Assembly (NCBI GenBank): GCA_902527245.1 | Contig: CABZOI010000005.1 | Coordinates: 81,181 to 145,180, forward strand | Direction of reading: 5' to 3' | From: an uncultured SAR92 cluster bacterium | GTDB taxonomy: Bacteria > Pseudomonadota > Gammaproteobacteria > Pseudomonadales > Porticoccaceae | DNA: 64,000 bases | Part shown: positions 7,405 through 17,232 of the stretch, piece by piece | Layout: each line of letters opens with the position of its first letter | How positions within the stretch are numbered: position 1 is the stretch's first letter | Notes under the pieces: model-generated | What the model was told of the DNA's origin: nothing | Seen by the model: the letters and a program-made list of their open reading frames with translations, nothing else | Database searches by the model: none | Made by a program: the position numbers and the translations under genes

Positions 7405-10164
7405 CTAATGTGCTTCTTCCCAATTTTCACCCACACCCACATCGACAACCAGTGGAATCTTTAAATCAGCTGCATTACTCATTCTCTTCTGTAACTGCTC
7501 GATGACAGTTGTAAGTTCGTTCTCAAATACCTCCAATACCAATTCGTCATGTACTTGCATTATTATGCCACTTTTCATTTCAGAGTTTTCAAGCCAATTA
7601 TCAACGGAAATCATTGCCAGCTTGATGATGTCCGCGGCAGTGCCTTGCATTGGAGCATTAATTGCTGTTCTCTCTGCAGCTTGTCTCCTCATTCCATTTG
7701 ATGAGTTGATTTCTGGCAAATAAAGTCGTCTTCCAAAATGCGTTTCGACATATCCCTGATGTGCAGCTAGTTGACGCGTTTTATCCATGTATATTTTTAC
7801 ACCAGGATATCTTTTAAAATATGTGTCGATATATTCTGCGGCCTGATTCCTGTTAATACCAAGTTGTTTTGACAACCCAAATGCAGACATTCCGTAAATT
7901 AAACCAAAGTTTATAGCCTTCGCGCTTCTTCGCTGCTCCGCTGAGACGTTTTCAAGATCAATTGAGAAAACTTCTGAGGCCGTAGCGCTATGAATGTCCA
8001 ATCCATCATTAAAAGCTTTTATCAAATTTTCATCCTCAGATAGATGAGCCATTATTCTTAACTCTATTTGAGAGTAGTCAGCTGCAACAATCTTGCAGTT
8101 TGGTGGTGCCACAAAGGCCTTTCTGACTCTCCTTCCCTCAGTATTTTTAATGGGAATATTCTGTAAATTGGGATCAGATGACGATAATCTACCGGTAGCA
8201 GTACCCGCCTGGTTATAAGAAGTGTGTACTCGGCCTGTCGATTTATTTGTCATCAATGGTAATTTGTCTGTATAAGTCGATTTTAGTTTTGATAATCCTC
8301 TGTGTTGCAACAAGATCTTTGGAAGCGAATGACTTATAGCAAGCTCCTGAAGGACTTCTTCTCGCGTGGAAGGCGCCCCAGTTGCTGTTTTTTTGATAAC
8401 TGGAATTTTTAACTTTGTAAATAAGATCTCTCCAAGTTGCTTGGGAGATGATAGATTAAATTCCTCTCCTGCTTGATCCCAAGCTTCCTGCTCTAACATT
8501 GATATTTGAGTCTCTAATTCTGCACTTTGTTCAAATAGAAGTGTTGAGTCAATTAGTGCTCCGCGACATTCTATTCTTGACAAAACATTAATTAAGGGTA
8601 ATTCAATTTTCTCGAACACTGATTTAAGTGCGTGCTCGTCCTCGATTTTAGACCAAAGATTTTCATGCAACTTTAAAGTTATATCGGCATCCTCGGAAGC
8701 GTAAGGAGCAGCCTGATCAAGATCAATTTGATTGAAAGTTAATTTCTTTGCCCCCTTACCTGCAACATCTGTGTACTTCGTTGTAGCTAAATTCAAATAA
8801 GTCGTAGCTAAACTATCCATATCATGTCTAGTTGCAATTGAATTAATTACGTACGACTCCAGCATAGTGTCAAAGGAGATACCACAAAGATTTATGCCAT
8901 GTTGTCTGAAAACACTCATATCAAATTTAATATTTTGACCTACCTTTTTTACATGAGGATTTTCAAGGATCGGTCGCAACTGATTTAGAACTATTTCTTT
9001 ATCTAACTGCTCTGGCGCACCTAAATAATCATGGCCCAATGGAATATATGCTGCAGAATTTGGCTTGACAGACATGGATATGCCAATCAATTTTGCTGAC
9101 ATGTAATCAAGGCTATCAGTTTCAGTATCGATAGCTAGCAGTTCGGATTTGGTGATCTTGGTTATCCATTTTTTAAGATGAGAGAGCTCCAAAATAACTT
9201 CATAATGGATTTCACTACTAACATCGAGTGGTTCTTTGCTCGCATTAGTTTGAGGTTCTGATACCGATGTCTCTGTCGAAAACTGTCCTCGTTTATTTCC
9301 TAATTCTTCTGTCCATGCTTTGAACTCTAATTCAGTATAAATTTCTAAAAGCTTGCCTTCATCCAGAGACATTTTTGGTATATTTCCAATATCAAAAGGC
9401 AAGACTAGGTCAGTTTTAATTGTTGCCAATTTGTAAGAAAGCTCTACCAACGACCTATTTTCTTCAAGCTTGGCTGGCAAAGACTTTGCACCTCTTATGG
9501 TTAATTCTGGAATCGCCTTGAGATTATCAAATATCGAATCGATGCCCCCAAAAGCGGTCAAAAGAGAAACTGCCGTTTTTTCTCCAACGCCTGGAGCGCC
9601 AGGAATATTGTCCGATTTATCACCCAGTAATGCCAAATAATCTATAATCAGGCCTGGTGCAATGCCAAATTTTTCAATAACACCATTCTCATCCAATAAT
9701 TGTCCAGTCATTGTATTGACGAGAGAAATATTTTTATCAACAATCTGCGCAAGGTCTTTATCCCCCGTAGACACAATTACTCTTATATTTTTCTGCGACG
9801 CGTTTTTTGCCAAAGTACCAATAACATCGTCTGCCTCAACACCTTCAAAAATGATTAAAGGTAATCCCATTGCCTCTATTATCGAGTAGATAGGCTCAAT
9901 CTGAACCCTTAAATCTTCAGGCATGGGCGGTCGATTAGCTTTGTAATCAGAGTACAAATCGTCTCTAAAGGTTTTCCCTTTAGCATCAAAAACGGTAATA
10001 ACATCACTCATTGGATAATCTTTCTGGAGTCTTTGGATCATATTAATGACACCTTTGACAGCGCCTGTTGGCGTTCCCTTAGAGGAGGTTAAAGGCGGGA
10101 GTGCATGATAAGCTCGGTAAATATATGAAGATCCGTCAACTAAAACTACTGGTTTGTTATCCAT
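7405..10164 (-). CDS. polA: DNA polymerase I
   Basis: About 919 residues with all three PolA domains: 5' nuclease (1-290), 3'-5' exonuclease (about 330-510) and polymerase (about 550-919). The proofreading acidic residues are kept (DTE in AIDTETD, D in NIKFD, D in EDADIT), so the exonuclease should be active. Polymerase motif A is DYSQIELR, the O-helix contains AINFGLIYG, and motif C is VHDEL. The start is taken as the ATG at 10164; an in-frame TTG at 10173 is also possible because a GGAG lies just upstream of it. It acts in Okazaki fragment processing and repair. Confidence 0.95.
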   Translation of the reverse strand: MDNKPVVLVDGSSYIYRAYHALPPLTSSKGTPTGAVKGVINMIQRLQKDYPMSDVITVFDAKGKTFRDDLYSDYKANRPPMPEDLRVQIEPIYSIIEAMGLPLIIFEGVEADDVIGTLAKNASQKNIRVIVSTGDKDLAQIVDKNISLVNTMTGQLLDENGVIEKFGIAPGLIIDYLALLGDKSDNIPGAPGVGEKTAVSLLTAFGGIDSIFDNLKAIPELTIRGAKSLPAKLEENRSLVELSYKLATIKTDLVLPFDIGNIPKMSLDEGKLLEIYTELEFKAWTEELGNKRGQFSTETSVSEPQTNASKEPLDVSSEIHYEVILELSHLKKWITKITKSELLAIDTETDSLDYMSAKLIGISMSVKPNSAAYIPLGHDYLGAPEQLDKEIVLNQLRPILENPHVKKVGQNIKFDMSVFRQHGINLCGISFDTMLESYVINSIATRHDMDSLATTYLNLATTKYTDVAGKGAKKLTFNQIDLDQAAPYASEDADITLKLHENLWSKIEDEHALKSVFEKIELPLINVLSRIECRGALIDSTLLFEQSAELETQISMLEQEAWDQAGEEFNLSSPKQLGEILFTKLKIPVIKKTATGAPSTREEVLQELAISHSLPKILLQHRGLSKLKSTYTDKLPLMTNKSTGRVHTSYNQAGTATGRLSSSDPNLQNIPIKNTEGRRVRKAFVAPPNCKIVAADYSQIELRIMAHLSEDENLIKAFNDGLDIHSATASEVFSIDLENVSAEQRRSAKAINFGLIYGMSAFGLSKQLGINRNQAAEYIDTYFKRYPGVKIYMDKTRQLAAHQGYVETHFGRRLYLPEINSSNGMRRQAAERTAINAPMQGTAADIIKLAMISVDNWLENSEMKSGIIMQVHDELVLEVFENELTTVIEQLQKRMSNAADLKIPLVVDVGVGENWEEAH

Positions 10165-10298
10165 TCGAATCAAGTTACTCCATTAATTTTAAGTAGCATA
10201 CTAGCTACGTACGTCTTATGAAACAAATATCATTTGTGCATTGAGGAAGAATAATTAACTTGCTTTTGTTGACAAAAGGATTTGTTTTAACCGCTTAG

Positions 10299-10313
10299 TG
10301 TTATACTATAACA
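10299..10313. promoter_or_regulatory. Zur-type operator 1
   Basis: A perfect 15-base palindrome, TGTTATA-C-TATAACA, matching the core of the gammaproteobacterial Zur box as I know it. A -10-like TATACT lies inside it, so a bound repressor would cover the promoter. It stands 62 bases before the zur-like gene. Confidence 0.75.
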
Positions 10314-10333
10314 AATAATTCTTTTTAGATAAA

Positions 10334-10348
10334 TGTTATATTATAACA
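10334..10348. promoter_or_regulatory. Zur-type operator 2
   Basis: A second perfect 15-base palindrome, TGTTATA-T-TATAACA, centred 35 bases after the first and ending 12 bases before the start codon of the Fur-family gene. Two identical arms this close to a Fur/Zur gene point to autoregulation. The same gap holds the polA upstream region, but polA is over 130 bases away. Confidence 0.78.
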
Positions 10349-10360
10349 AAATTAAATAAT

Positions 10361-10843
10361 ATGCTGACGAATGCAAAGTTAGTTTTCAACAAAAACATAA
10401 ATCAAAAACATACGGAAGCAGCAATAAAGCATGCGGAATATCTCTGTTTACAAAAACAACAAAAATTTACAAGCTTACGACGCACAGTTTTTGAAATCTT
10501 GTGGGAAGACTATCAACCATTGGGCGCTTATGAAATTAAACAAAGATTATCGATGAGATTGGGGAAAAAAATAGACCCGCCAACCGTGTACAGAGCAATT
10601 GAATTTTTTGTGGATTTAGGCCTAGCAAACAAGATTGAATCACTAAATGCTTACATTGGTTGTCCATTCCCATCTAGCCAACGCAGTTATATTTTCCTGA
10701 TCTGTGAGAATTGCAAAAATGTGGCAGAAGTATCTACAGGCTCTGTGGACAACTCACTAGCATTAATTATGGAAAAATTAAAATTTAAGCTTAGAAAACA
10801 ACACATCGAAGTCAAAGGAATATGCTCTAAATGCAGTCCTTAA
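10361..10843 (+). CDS. zur: Fur-family zinc uptake regulator Zur
   Basis: A 160-residue Fur-family repressor. The N-terminal half carries the winged helix (SLRRTVFEILW, then PTVYRAIEFF recognition helix), and the C-terminal half has two CxxC pairs, CENC near residue 115 and CSKC at the end, which form the structural zinc site. Lack of the HHDH-rich stretch typical of Fur and the two Zur-type palindromes directly upstream favour Zur. It would repress high-affinity zinc import when zinc is sufficient. No znuABC genes are in the window. Confidence 0.85.
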   Translation: MLTNAKLVFNKNINQKHTEAAIKHAEYLCLQKQQKFTSLRRTVFEILWEDYQPLGAYEIKQRLSMRLGKKIDPPTVYRAIEFFVDLGLANKIESLNAYIGCPFPSSQRSYIFLICENCKNVAEVSTGSVDNSLALIMEKLKFKLRKQHIEVKGICSKCSP

Positions 10844-10853
10844 CTTTGAACAA

Positions 10854-11495
10854 CTAGAAGACATATGCGATCGAACGCCATGTTTGTCTCAACTTTTCTG
10901 GTGTATGAGGCACCTTAAAAAAGCCGTGGTAATCTCCTTTTGGATTAATTAATAATATTTGAGTGCTATGATCTACCGTATAGTTACTGCCATCCAAATA
11001 GACCCTGTTATAAGCAATATTAACTTCACTTGCGAATCTTTTTATGTAGTGCTTATTTCCTGTAACTCCAATAAATCGAGGGTTAAAGTAAGGGATATAA
11101 TTTGCTAATTCCTCTACCGAATCTCTTTCTGAGTCTAGTGATATTAAGACTATCTGTAATCTGTCTTTTTCTGCCACTTTCAACTTATCATAAGTTTCAT
11201 TCAGCACAGATAATGTAGTTGGGCAAAAATCTGGACACCGAGTAAAACCAAAAAAAACCATACTCCACTTTCCTAAAAATCTCTCTTTTGAGAAATCTTG
11301 TCCTAAATGATCTATCAGTTCAAAGTCACTGAATATGCGTGGCGTATCAAGAACTATTGCACCATTTGCCCTTAATTGCTCTTTTTTCATCACTACGGGT
11401 TGATTCATTTTCCACACAAAACCGGCAACCACAAACATCATAAAACATATGATCCCAAGAACTGTTAATCTGATTCCAATTTTTTGACTAGGCAT
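10854..11495 (-). CDS. SCO1/SenC family copper chaperone
   Basis: A 213-residue membrane-anchored thioredoxin-like protein with one N-terminal transmembrane helix (about 9-29). The copper ligands are visible as CPDFC in the TRCPDFCP motif and His in VDHSTQI. SCO proteins deliver copper or reduce thiols for the CuA site of oxidase subunit II. It is the last gene of the cox operon, 21 bases after ctaB, the position of senC in Pseudomonas. Confidence 0.93.
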   Translation of the reverse strand: MPSQKIGIRLTVLGIICFMMFVVAGFVWKMNQPVVMKKEQLRANGAIVLDTPRIFSDFELIDHLGQDFSKERFLGKWSMVFFGFTRCPDFCPTTLSVLNETYDKLKVAEKDRLQIVLISLDSERDSVEELANYIPYFNPRFIGVTGNKHYIKRFASEVNIAYNRVYLDGSNYTVDHSTQILLINPKGDYHGFFKVPHTPEKLRQTWRSIAYVF

Positions 11496-11516
11496 AGATA
11501 AATTCCAAAAGTGAAC

Positions 11517-12410
11517 CTAAATCTGAAATAGATAGTGATCTGCAAGCATAACTATGAATAACAATGTCAAGTATGTAATTGAATAACGGAATGTTTTAAT
11601 ACCTGCATCTTTATCTTTGCTACGCAACATTATTACCGCCCAGTATAAAAATATTGAACCAAGCAATAGTTCTCCAACTAAATAAAGAACTCCAAACATA
11701 CCGGTTAAATAAGGCAAGGTTGTCACAACTAGAAGAAGCAGCGTATACAGAAAAATATTAATTTTAGTATATCGCTCTCCGTGAGTGACAGGCAGCATTG
11801 GTATACCGACTTTTGCGTATTCATCTTTCCTATGAACAGCCAATGCCCAAAAATGCGGAGGTGTCCAGGCAAAAATTATTAGTACAAGCAATAAAGCATT
11901 ATGATGAATCTCGCCAGTTACCGCTGTCCAACCCAACAAGGGAGGCGCTGCTCCCGCCAAACCACCTATTACTATGTTCTGAGGTGTCGCTCTTTTTAAA
12001 AACATCGTGTAAATAAAAGCATAGCCAACTAAAGATGCAAGTGTCAGCCATATCGTTAATGCATTTGTAAACATATGCAATATTGCCACTCCACAACACC
12101 CAATAAATGCGGAGAACATAATAGCCTGCAACGGCTTGATTCGCCCATCAGCAACTGGGCGCCCTATAGTTCGGGCCATCTTATCGTCAACATGCCTATC
12201 AACTACATGATTAACAATAGCTGCAGACGCGGCACAAAAAGCTATGCCCAAATTACCAAATATCAGAATGGTTAAGGGAACGGCTTCTTTTGTAGATAAC
12301 ATCATTCCTATAACAGAAGTTACCAGCATTAGTCCAACAACATTCGGCTTGCATAGTTCCAAGTAATCTCGCCAACTAACTCCTTTTGCAAGCAATCCTG
12401 TATCGTTCAT
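11517..12410 (-). CDS. ctaB: Protoheme IX farnesyltransferase
   Basis: A 297-residue UbiA-family membrane prenyltransferase that turns heme b into heme o. The prenyl-diphosphate motif NHVVDRHVDDKMART is followed by GRPVADGR, and the second loop has HRKDEYAKVGIPMLP. About nine transmembrane helices are visible. In related clusters ctaA (heme A synthase) sits just before this gene; here only 31 bases separate it from the preceding small assembly gene, so ctaA is absent. Confidence 0.95.
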   Translation of the reverse strand: MNDTGLLAKGVSWRDYLELCKPNVVGLMLVTSVIGMMLSTKEAVPLTILIFGNLGIAFCAASAAIVNHVVDRHVDDKMARTIGRPVADGRIKPLQAIMFSAFIGCCGVAILHMFTNALTIWLTLASLVGYAFIYTMFLKRATPQNIVIGGLAGAAPPLLGWTAVTGEIHHNALLLVLIIFAWTPPHFWALAVHRKDEYAKVGIPMLPVTHGERYTKINIFLYTLLLLVVTTLPYLTGMFGVLYLVGELLLGSIFLYWAVIMLRSKDKDAGIKTFRYSITYLTLLFIVMLADHYLFQI

Positions 12411-12441
12411 TATTTTCTGTATTCCATAAAGTAATGCGTAA

Positions 12442-13047
12442 TTATCTCATCGGCGAATATTTTAACAGATGTTTTACATCATCAAGTAAACCGTTTGGGT
12501 CATGATCTGCTGTATAAAACAATACTGCTTTCCATTCTGGATTCAAAACAAAGTATCTAGGACTCTTCATGTCCCAAGCCGCTGAGGTCTCTAATAGAAT
12601 ACTTTCAAGTGCTTGAGGCTTTATCGACATAATATTCAGAAATGGATTTATTCCCTTGATATTTTCTAACTCTTGATCAGATATTTTATCCAGGTCTGTT
12701 AAAAAATATCTCTCAACTCGTAGTGTAGATCTTCCTAATAGCATATGAACTTGTCGCATGTTATATATCATTTGTTCGCAAACATCGGAACACTCGTTTG
12801 TCTCCGCAACAAGTATTTTCCACTTGGGCTTCACTGACGGTGAGGACGGAGCGAAAGATCCAAAATCTGCAACAGGTGTGACAATCTCTCCGGTATTAGT
12901 TGTTCCAAGAAAAGACATCATCTTTTTTCTTTCGTCTTCAGTTTTTGGAATTAGGAAAAATCCTGAAGCAAGCACAACGCCCATTACTATAAACATCAGC
13001 CATATTTGGAGCATTGCGCCATTTTTTTTATTCTTATTTGCTTCCAT
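12442..13047 (-). CDS. Cox-cluster membrane-anchored thioredoxin-like protein (PA0111-like)
   Basis: A 201-residue protein with one transmembrane helix (about 12-32) and a soluble domain. NECSDVCEQMIYNMRQ has a CxxxC arrangement like that of SCO proteins, and SPRYFVLNP resembles the late SCO strand, so a thiol or copper role in oxidase assembly is possible but not shown. It has a clear GGAAA ribosome binding site. Position between SURF1 and ctaB matches an uncharacterised gene in the Pseudomonas cluster. Exact function unknown. Confidence 0.7.
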   Translation of the reverse strand: MEANKNKKNGAMLQIWLMFIVMGVVLASGFFLIPKTEDERKKMMSFLGTTNTGEIVTPVADFGSFAPSSPSVKPKWKILVAETNECSDVCEQMIYNMRQVHMLLGRSTLRVERYFLTDLDKISDQELENIKGINPFLNIMSIKPQALESILLETSAAWDMKSPRYFVLNPEWKAVLFYTADHDPNGLLDDVKHLLKYSPMR

Positions 13048-13076
13048 TCGGAGTTTCCTGGTTATGTTTATGATGC

Positions 13077-13838
13077 TTACGGCTTAAATCGTGATTTTAT
13101 CCACTCACCGGCATTAGAATTACTAAATACTGTCATGATTAATAAAACAAACGACATAGCAAACCACTGAAATGCATAGCCAATATGTTTACTAACATCA
13201 ACTGATACAGTTACCCAATTAGACTCAAAGGCTCCCAAGGACCCCTCATCTAATCTAAGTTGATAACTGAAAAAATCTGAAGATTGATAAATTACCCTGG
13301 CTCTATCAACATCTATCGAACCAAGACGTACGGGCCACCGGTCTGGAATATCAATGCCATCATCCAAAGATATACCTCCCTCAATTTTCCTGTATAAAGT
13401 ACCAAAGAAGCGACCTTTGTCCGGAATAGATTTCAATTCAGGAAGGATATCTCTATCCAAAGATGCAGGAACCCAACCGCGATTAACAAGCAAGTTACTA
13501 AGCTTTTCACTGTTGAGAACTTTAAAAGTCAAAGACTCGTATACTTCATATCCTGGTATGTTGTTCTTAACTCTATAGTCAAGAAATACACGTTTAGCGC
13601 CGTTGATGATGCCATCAACAAAGACGCTTCTATATTGGAGATCTTGATAGTCATTAAGGGTATTGATGTTCACAGGAGCATAAGATTGATTCTGTTTAAA
13701 TTGTTCCAGAATTTCAGCCTTCTCATCTGCCCTAGATAGTTGCCAAAAACCAAGCGCTGTCAGAAGCGGAAACAGCAGGCAAGCTAGAACAAGAAGTTTA
13801 GAGTTAGGAGTCCACAAAAAAGGTGAGTTAGATCGCAT
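13077..13838 (-). CDS. SURF1 family cytochrome oxidase biogenesis protein
   Basis: A 253-residue protein with the SURF1 layout: one transmembrane helix near residues 11-31, a periplasmic domain with NRGWVPAS, and a second helix near 220-240 preceded by HIGYAFQWFAMS. The family motif LGFWQLSRADEKAE follows the first helix. SURF1 helps insert heme a into subunit I. It lies within the cox operon, 29 bases before the next gene. Confidence 0.93.
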   Translation of the reverse strand: MRSNSPFLWTPNSKLLVLACLLFPLLTALGFWQLSRADEKAEILEQFKQNQSYAPVNINTLNDYQDLQYRSVFVDGIINGAKRVFLDYRVKNNIPGYEVYESLTFKVLNSEKLSNLLVNRGWVPASLDRDILPELKSIPDKGRFFGTLYRKIEGGISLDDGIDIPDRWPVRLGSIDVDRARVIYQSSDFFSYQLRLDEGSLGAFESNWVTVSVDVSKHIGYAFQWFAMSFVLLIMTVFSNSNAGEWIKSRFKP

Positions 13839-13883
13839 ACTTATCAGTTATTAGTTAAAATTAAACAAAGCATAGGAAATTTT

Positions 13884-14135
13884 ATGATCATAAAAACAAT
13901 TATAGTCCTTCTTTTTATCGGAGTATTGCTGAGCCTTTTCGGAGGGCTAAATTTTCTGGTGAAAGACTTAGGGAACTCGCGTAAAAGATTATTGAATCTT
14001 CTATGGTTGAGGGTTATTTTAGCAACTCTACTACTATTAACGGTTTTTATTGGGTCTTACACGGGACACCTGACTAGCAATGCACCCTGGGATAAGAAAC
14101 TTCATCCAGAAAATACGGTACCTCCAAGAACCTAA
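13884..14135 (+). CDS. DUF2909 twin-transmembrane protein
   Basis: An 83-residue protein with two hydrophobic helices (about 2-24 and 42-62) joined by a short basic loop. It is coded on the strand opposite to the cox operon, between SURF1 and coxC, exactly where the DUF2909 gene lies in Pseudomonas. It overlaps the end of coxC by 4 bases. Its role is unknown; conserved position suggests a link to oxidase assembly. Confidence 0.8.
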   Translation: MIIKTIIVLLFIGVLLSLFGGLNFLVKDLGNSRKRLLNLLWLRVILATLLLLTVFIGSYTGHLTSNAPWDKKLHPENTVPPRT

Positions 14136-15085
14136 TCAAACACATAAACAATTAGGAAGAGCCCGACCCAAACTACATCTACAAAATGCCAATACCAAGC
14201 GGCAGCTTCAAACCCAAAGTGATCATTGTCTTTAAAATGTCCTCTCAAACCTCTCAAGAAAGAGACGAGCAACATAATAGTGCCCAATGTAACATGTGCA
14301 CCATGGAAACCAGTTAACAAAAAGAAAGTAGTCCCATAAATACCTGAATCTAATGTCAAGCCCATATGTTGATACGCTTCTATATACTCTTCCGCCTGAA
14401 GAAAGAGGAATACGATCCCTAATAAAACGGTAATTCCAAGCCATCGAGTAAATGTTTTTCGATCACCCTCTTTAATGGCATGGTGAGCGATGTTAACGGT
14501 GTAACTGGACGTTAACAATATTATGGTATTCCACAAAGGTAGCCACGCTAAGATTCTCTGCCAACTGCTGAATCCTGGAAAACTCATAGCCTGATCGGGT
14601 CCCACAAATTTGGCTGATTCGCCATTCGCTGCTTGATCTGGTGTGACTAAAGGCGGCCAAGTTGCCTCATAACCAGGATATAATAATTCAGCATTCGCTG
14701 TTGATGCATCCGTAGGGGTATCATCAAATAAAGTAATGGCTGCTTCACCGCCTAGCCATGGATTTACCAGCACCCGAACATAGAATAATGCGCCAAAAAA
14801 AGCCGCGAAAAACATAACTTCAGAAAAAATGAACCACAACATACCTAAAACATATGAGTGTTTTAGCTGATTGCTAACCATCCCATTCATATTTTCCTCG
14901 ATTACGATGCCCCACCACTTGTACATCACAATTGCAAGTATGGCTAAACCAACAAAGAAGACAGTCGCAGATTGTCCATCTATCACCCACATCGCGGCGC
15001 CAAATCCCATGGTGCCCATTCCTAGTGCCGCGCCTAATGGAAGCTTACTTTGCTCGGGAACATAATAACTGCCTTGATCTGTCAT
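14132..15085 (-). CDS. coxC: Cytochrome c oxidase subunit III
   Basis: A 317-residue COX3 protein with seven expected helices; SEVMFFAAFFGALFY and FHGAHVTLGT are family signatures and WYWHFVDVVWV ends the protein. About 50 residues (roughly 110-165) form a hydrophilic loop between helices, common in proteobacterial CoxC. A strong AGGAGA ribosome binding site precedes the ATG. Subunit III stabilises proton pumping by subunit I. Confidence 0.95.
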   Translation of the reverse strand: MTDQGSYYVPEQSKLPLGAALGMGTMGFGAAMWVIDGQSATVFFVGLAILAIVMYKWWGIVIEENMNGMVSNQLKHSYVLGMLWFIFSEVMFFAAFFGALFYVRVLVNPWLGGEAAITLFDDTPTDASTANAELLYPGYEATWPPLVTPDQAANGESAKFVGPDQAMSFPGFSSWQRILAWLPLWNTIILLTSSYTVNIAHHAIKEGDRKTFTRWLGITVLLGIVFLFLQAEEYIEAYQHMGLTLDSGIYGTTFFLLTGFHGAHVTLGTIMLLVSFLRGLRGHFKDNDHFGFEAAAWYWHFVDVVWVGLFLIVYVFD

Positions 15086-15099
15086 AAAATTTCTCCTAC

Positions 15100-15654
15100 T
15101 TATAGCTGTGTTATTTTTAAATCAGCTACTCGATCGGTAATGTCAAATATCGTATAAGACAGAGTTACCGTGTTTACACTACGAGGCAACTCAGGGTCAA
15201 TAATAAATTGAACCATTAATTCTGCATCATCGCCAGCATCAAGAGGCTGGCTATTGAAACAAAAACATTCTGTTTTGTGAAAAAAGTCGGCTGCATTGTT
15301 AGGAAGTATATTTGGAATTGCTTGACCAACCATATCATTGCCGGTTAGATTCTTTGCAAAAAATGTAATTTGATTTGATTCGCCAGGATGGACAAAAACT
15401 TTGTCTTTTACCGGATAAAACTCCCAAGGCATTGTTGCATTGTTGGTTACGACAAATTGAACCTCTACTTGTCGTGTATCATCAATTGTTAATACCTCAG
15501 CTTGATATGGACCACCGGTCTTGCCGCCTATGCCTAAAGCCTCGCAGAAAAGATCGTAAAGTGGCGGTAGGACAAATATTGCAAACATAAACATTATGAT
15601 TGCTCCAATGGTGGATTTAATAACCACCGATTTATTTGCCGATCTTGTCTCCAC
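15100..15654 (-). CDS. ctaG: Cytochrome c oxidase assembly protein CtaG/Cox11
   Basis: A 184-residue copper chaperone with one N-terminal membrane helix (about 14-34) and a periplasmic immunoglobulin-like domain. ECFCFNSQ holds the copper-binding cysteines, and the family also shows the WEFYP and PGE segments seen here. It delivers copper to CuB of subunit I. The start is GTG, supported by an AGGAA binding site about 7 bases upstream; no ATG fits. It lies 9 bases after coxA. Confidence 0.93.
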   Translation of the reverse strand: METRSANKSVVIKSTIGAIIMFMFAIFVLPPLYDLFCEALGIGGKTGGPYQAEVLTIDDTRQVEVQFVVTNNATMPWEFYPVKDKVFVHPGESNQITFFAKNLTGNDMVGQAIPNILPNNAADFFHKTECFCFNSQPLDAGDDAELMVQFIIDPELPRSVNTVTLSYTIFDITDRVADLKITQL

Positions 15655-15663
15655 TAGTTTTTC

Positions 15664-17220
15664 CTATTTCAACACTGGCGGGGTAGAAAACGTATGAAAC
15701 GGAGGCGGCGTGGGTAATGTCCACTCTAGACCGTCCGCACCTTCCCAAACCTTTGGATCTTCTACTGGCTTTCCCCAGCCAATTGTTCTAATGACATTAA
15801 ATAGGAAGAGCAATTGCGCCCCACCGTACATAAACGCTCCAATGCTGGATACCATATTCCAATCCGCAAACTGTAATCCATAATCTGAGTACCTTCTTGG
15901 CATTCCCGCTAACCCAAGAAAATGTTGAGGCATAAAAGTTATATTAAATGCAATAAACGCCAACCAAAACTGAACTTTACCCATAGTCTCGTCATACATG
16001 CGCCCACACCATTTTGGCAACCAATAATAAATTGCGGCTGTCCCACTGAACACAGCACCTGCAACCATGACATAGTGGAAATGCGCTACCACAAAATAAG
16101 TATCGTGATATTGCGTGTCTGCGGCTGCTATCGAGAGCATCATTCCAGTAAAGCCACCAAACGTAAACAGAATTACAAAGGCGATACAAAACAGCATAGG
16201 TGTCTCATAGGTAATAGACCCTTTATACATGGTAGTGATCCAATTAAAGACTTTTACTCCTGTTGGAACAGCGATGAGCATTGTTGCATACATAAAGTAG
16301 AGTTCTCCCGCAATTGGCATTCCAACTGTGAACATATGATGCGCCCAGACAATAAAAGATAAAAATGCAATCGCTGCGGTTGCATATACCATCGAGGAAT
16401 AACCGAAAAGTGGCTTTCTACTGAATGTTGGGATTATCTGGGAAACAACGCCAAATGCTGGCAAGATAATTATGTAAACCTCAGGATGCCCAAAAAACCA
16501 GAAAACATGCTGAAATAACACAGGATCTCCACCACCTGCAGCATCAAAGAAACTAGTACCAAAGTTAATATCCATTAGCATCATAGTCACCGCACCTGCT
16601 AATACAGGCATTACAGCAACAAGTAAGAATGCGGTTATCAGCCAAGTCCAAACAAATAAAGGCATCTTCATGTACGTCATACCTGGAGCACGCATATTCA
16701 TGACAGTCGCTATAATATTAATAGAACCCATTATTGATGAAGCTCCCATCAAATGGACGCCAAAAATGAAATAATTGACAGTATCTGGAGCATAAGTTGT
16801 CGATAGTGGCGCATAAAAAGTCCATCCAAAGTTAGGACCACCACCTTCCATAAATAAGGTAGAGACCAGTATTGCGAAAGCAAACGGGAGAATCCAAAAG
16901 CTAAGGTTATTCATTCTTGGTAGCGCCATATCAGGAGCACCAATCATCATTGGGATCAGCCAATTTGCTAGTCCAACAAACGCAGGCATGATTGCACCAA
17001 AAACCATTACCAATCCATGCATTGTCGTCATTTGATTGAAAAACTCTGGTTTGATTAGTTGCATACCAGGCTGAAAAAGCTCTGCCCGAATAATCATGGC
17101 AAATGCTCCGCCCAATAGGAACATTGCAAAACTGAACCATAAATAAAGTGTGCCTATATCTTTATGGTTGGTACTAAAAAACCACCGAGTGAAAAAGTTT
17201 TCTGAGGGTCCGTGAGCCAT
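15664..17220 (-). CDS. coxA: Cytochrome c oxidase subunit I
   Basis: A 518-residue heme-copper oxidase of the A1 type. GHPEVYI carries the CuB histidine, the cross-linked tyrosine and the D-channel glutamate; WAHHMFTVG gives the other CuB histidines, and VAHFHYVM the heme ligands. Twelve membrane helices are expected. It reduces oxygen to water at the heme a3-CuB site. Absence of a nearby heme A synthase leaves open whether heme a or heme o fills the sites. Confidence 0.97.
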   Translation of the reverse strand: MAHGPSENFFTRWFFSTNHKDIGTLYLWFSFAMFLLGGAFAMIIRAELFQPGMQLIKPEFFNQMTTMHGLVMVFGAIMPAFVGLANWLIPMMIGAPDMALPRMNNLSFWILPFAFAILVSTLFMEGGGPNFGWTFYAPLSTTYAPDTVNYFIFGVHLMGASSIMGSINIIATVMNMRAPGMTYMKMPLFVWTWLITAFLLVAVMPVLAGAVTMMLMDINFGTSFFDAAGGGDPVLFQHVFWFFGHPEVYIIILPAFGVVSQIIPTFSRKPLFGYSSMVYATAAIAFLSFIVWAHHMFTVGMPIAGELYFMYATMLIAVPTGVKVFNWITTMYKGSITYETPMLFCIAFVILFTFGGFTGMMLSIAAADTQYHDTYFVVAHFHYVMVAGAVFSGTAAIYYWLPKWCGRMYDETMGKVQFWLAFIAFNITFMPQHFLGLAGMPRRYSDYGLQFADWNMVSSIGAFMYGGAQLLFLFNVIRTIGWGKPVEDPKVWEGADGLEWTLPTPPPFHTFSTPPVLK

Positions 17221-17232
17221 GTATTTTAACCT

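Noticed and set aside
15922..16362. Long open frame on the plus strand inside coxA
   Set aside because: It is the reverse shadow of a highly conserved gene, with no binding site or recognisable protein.
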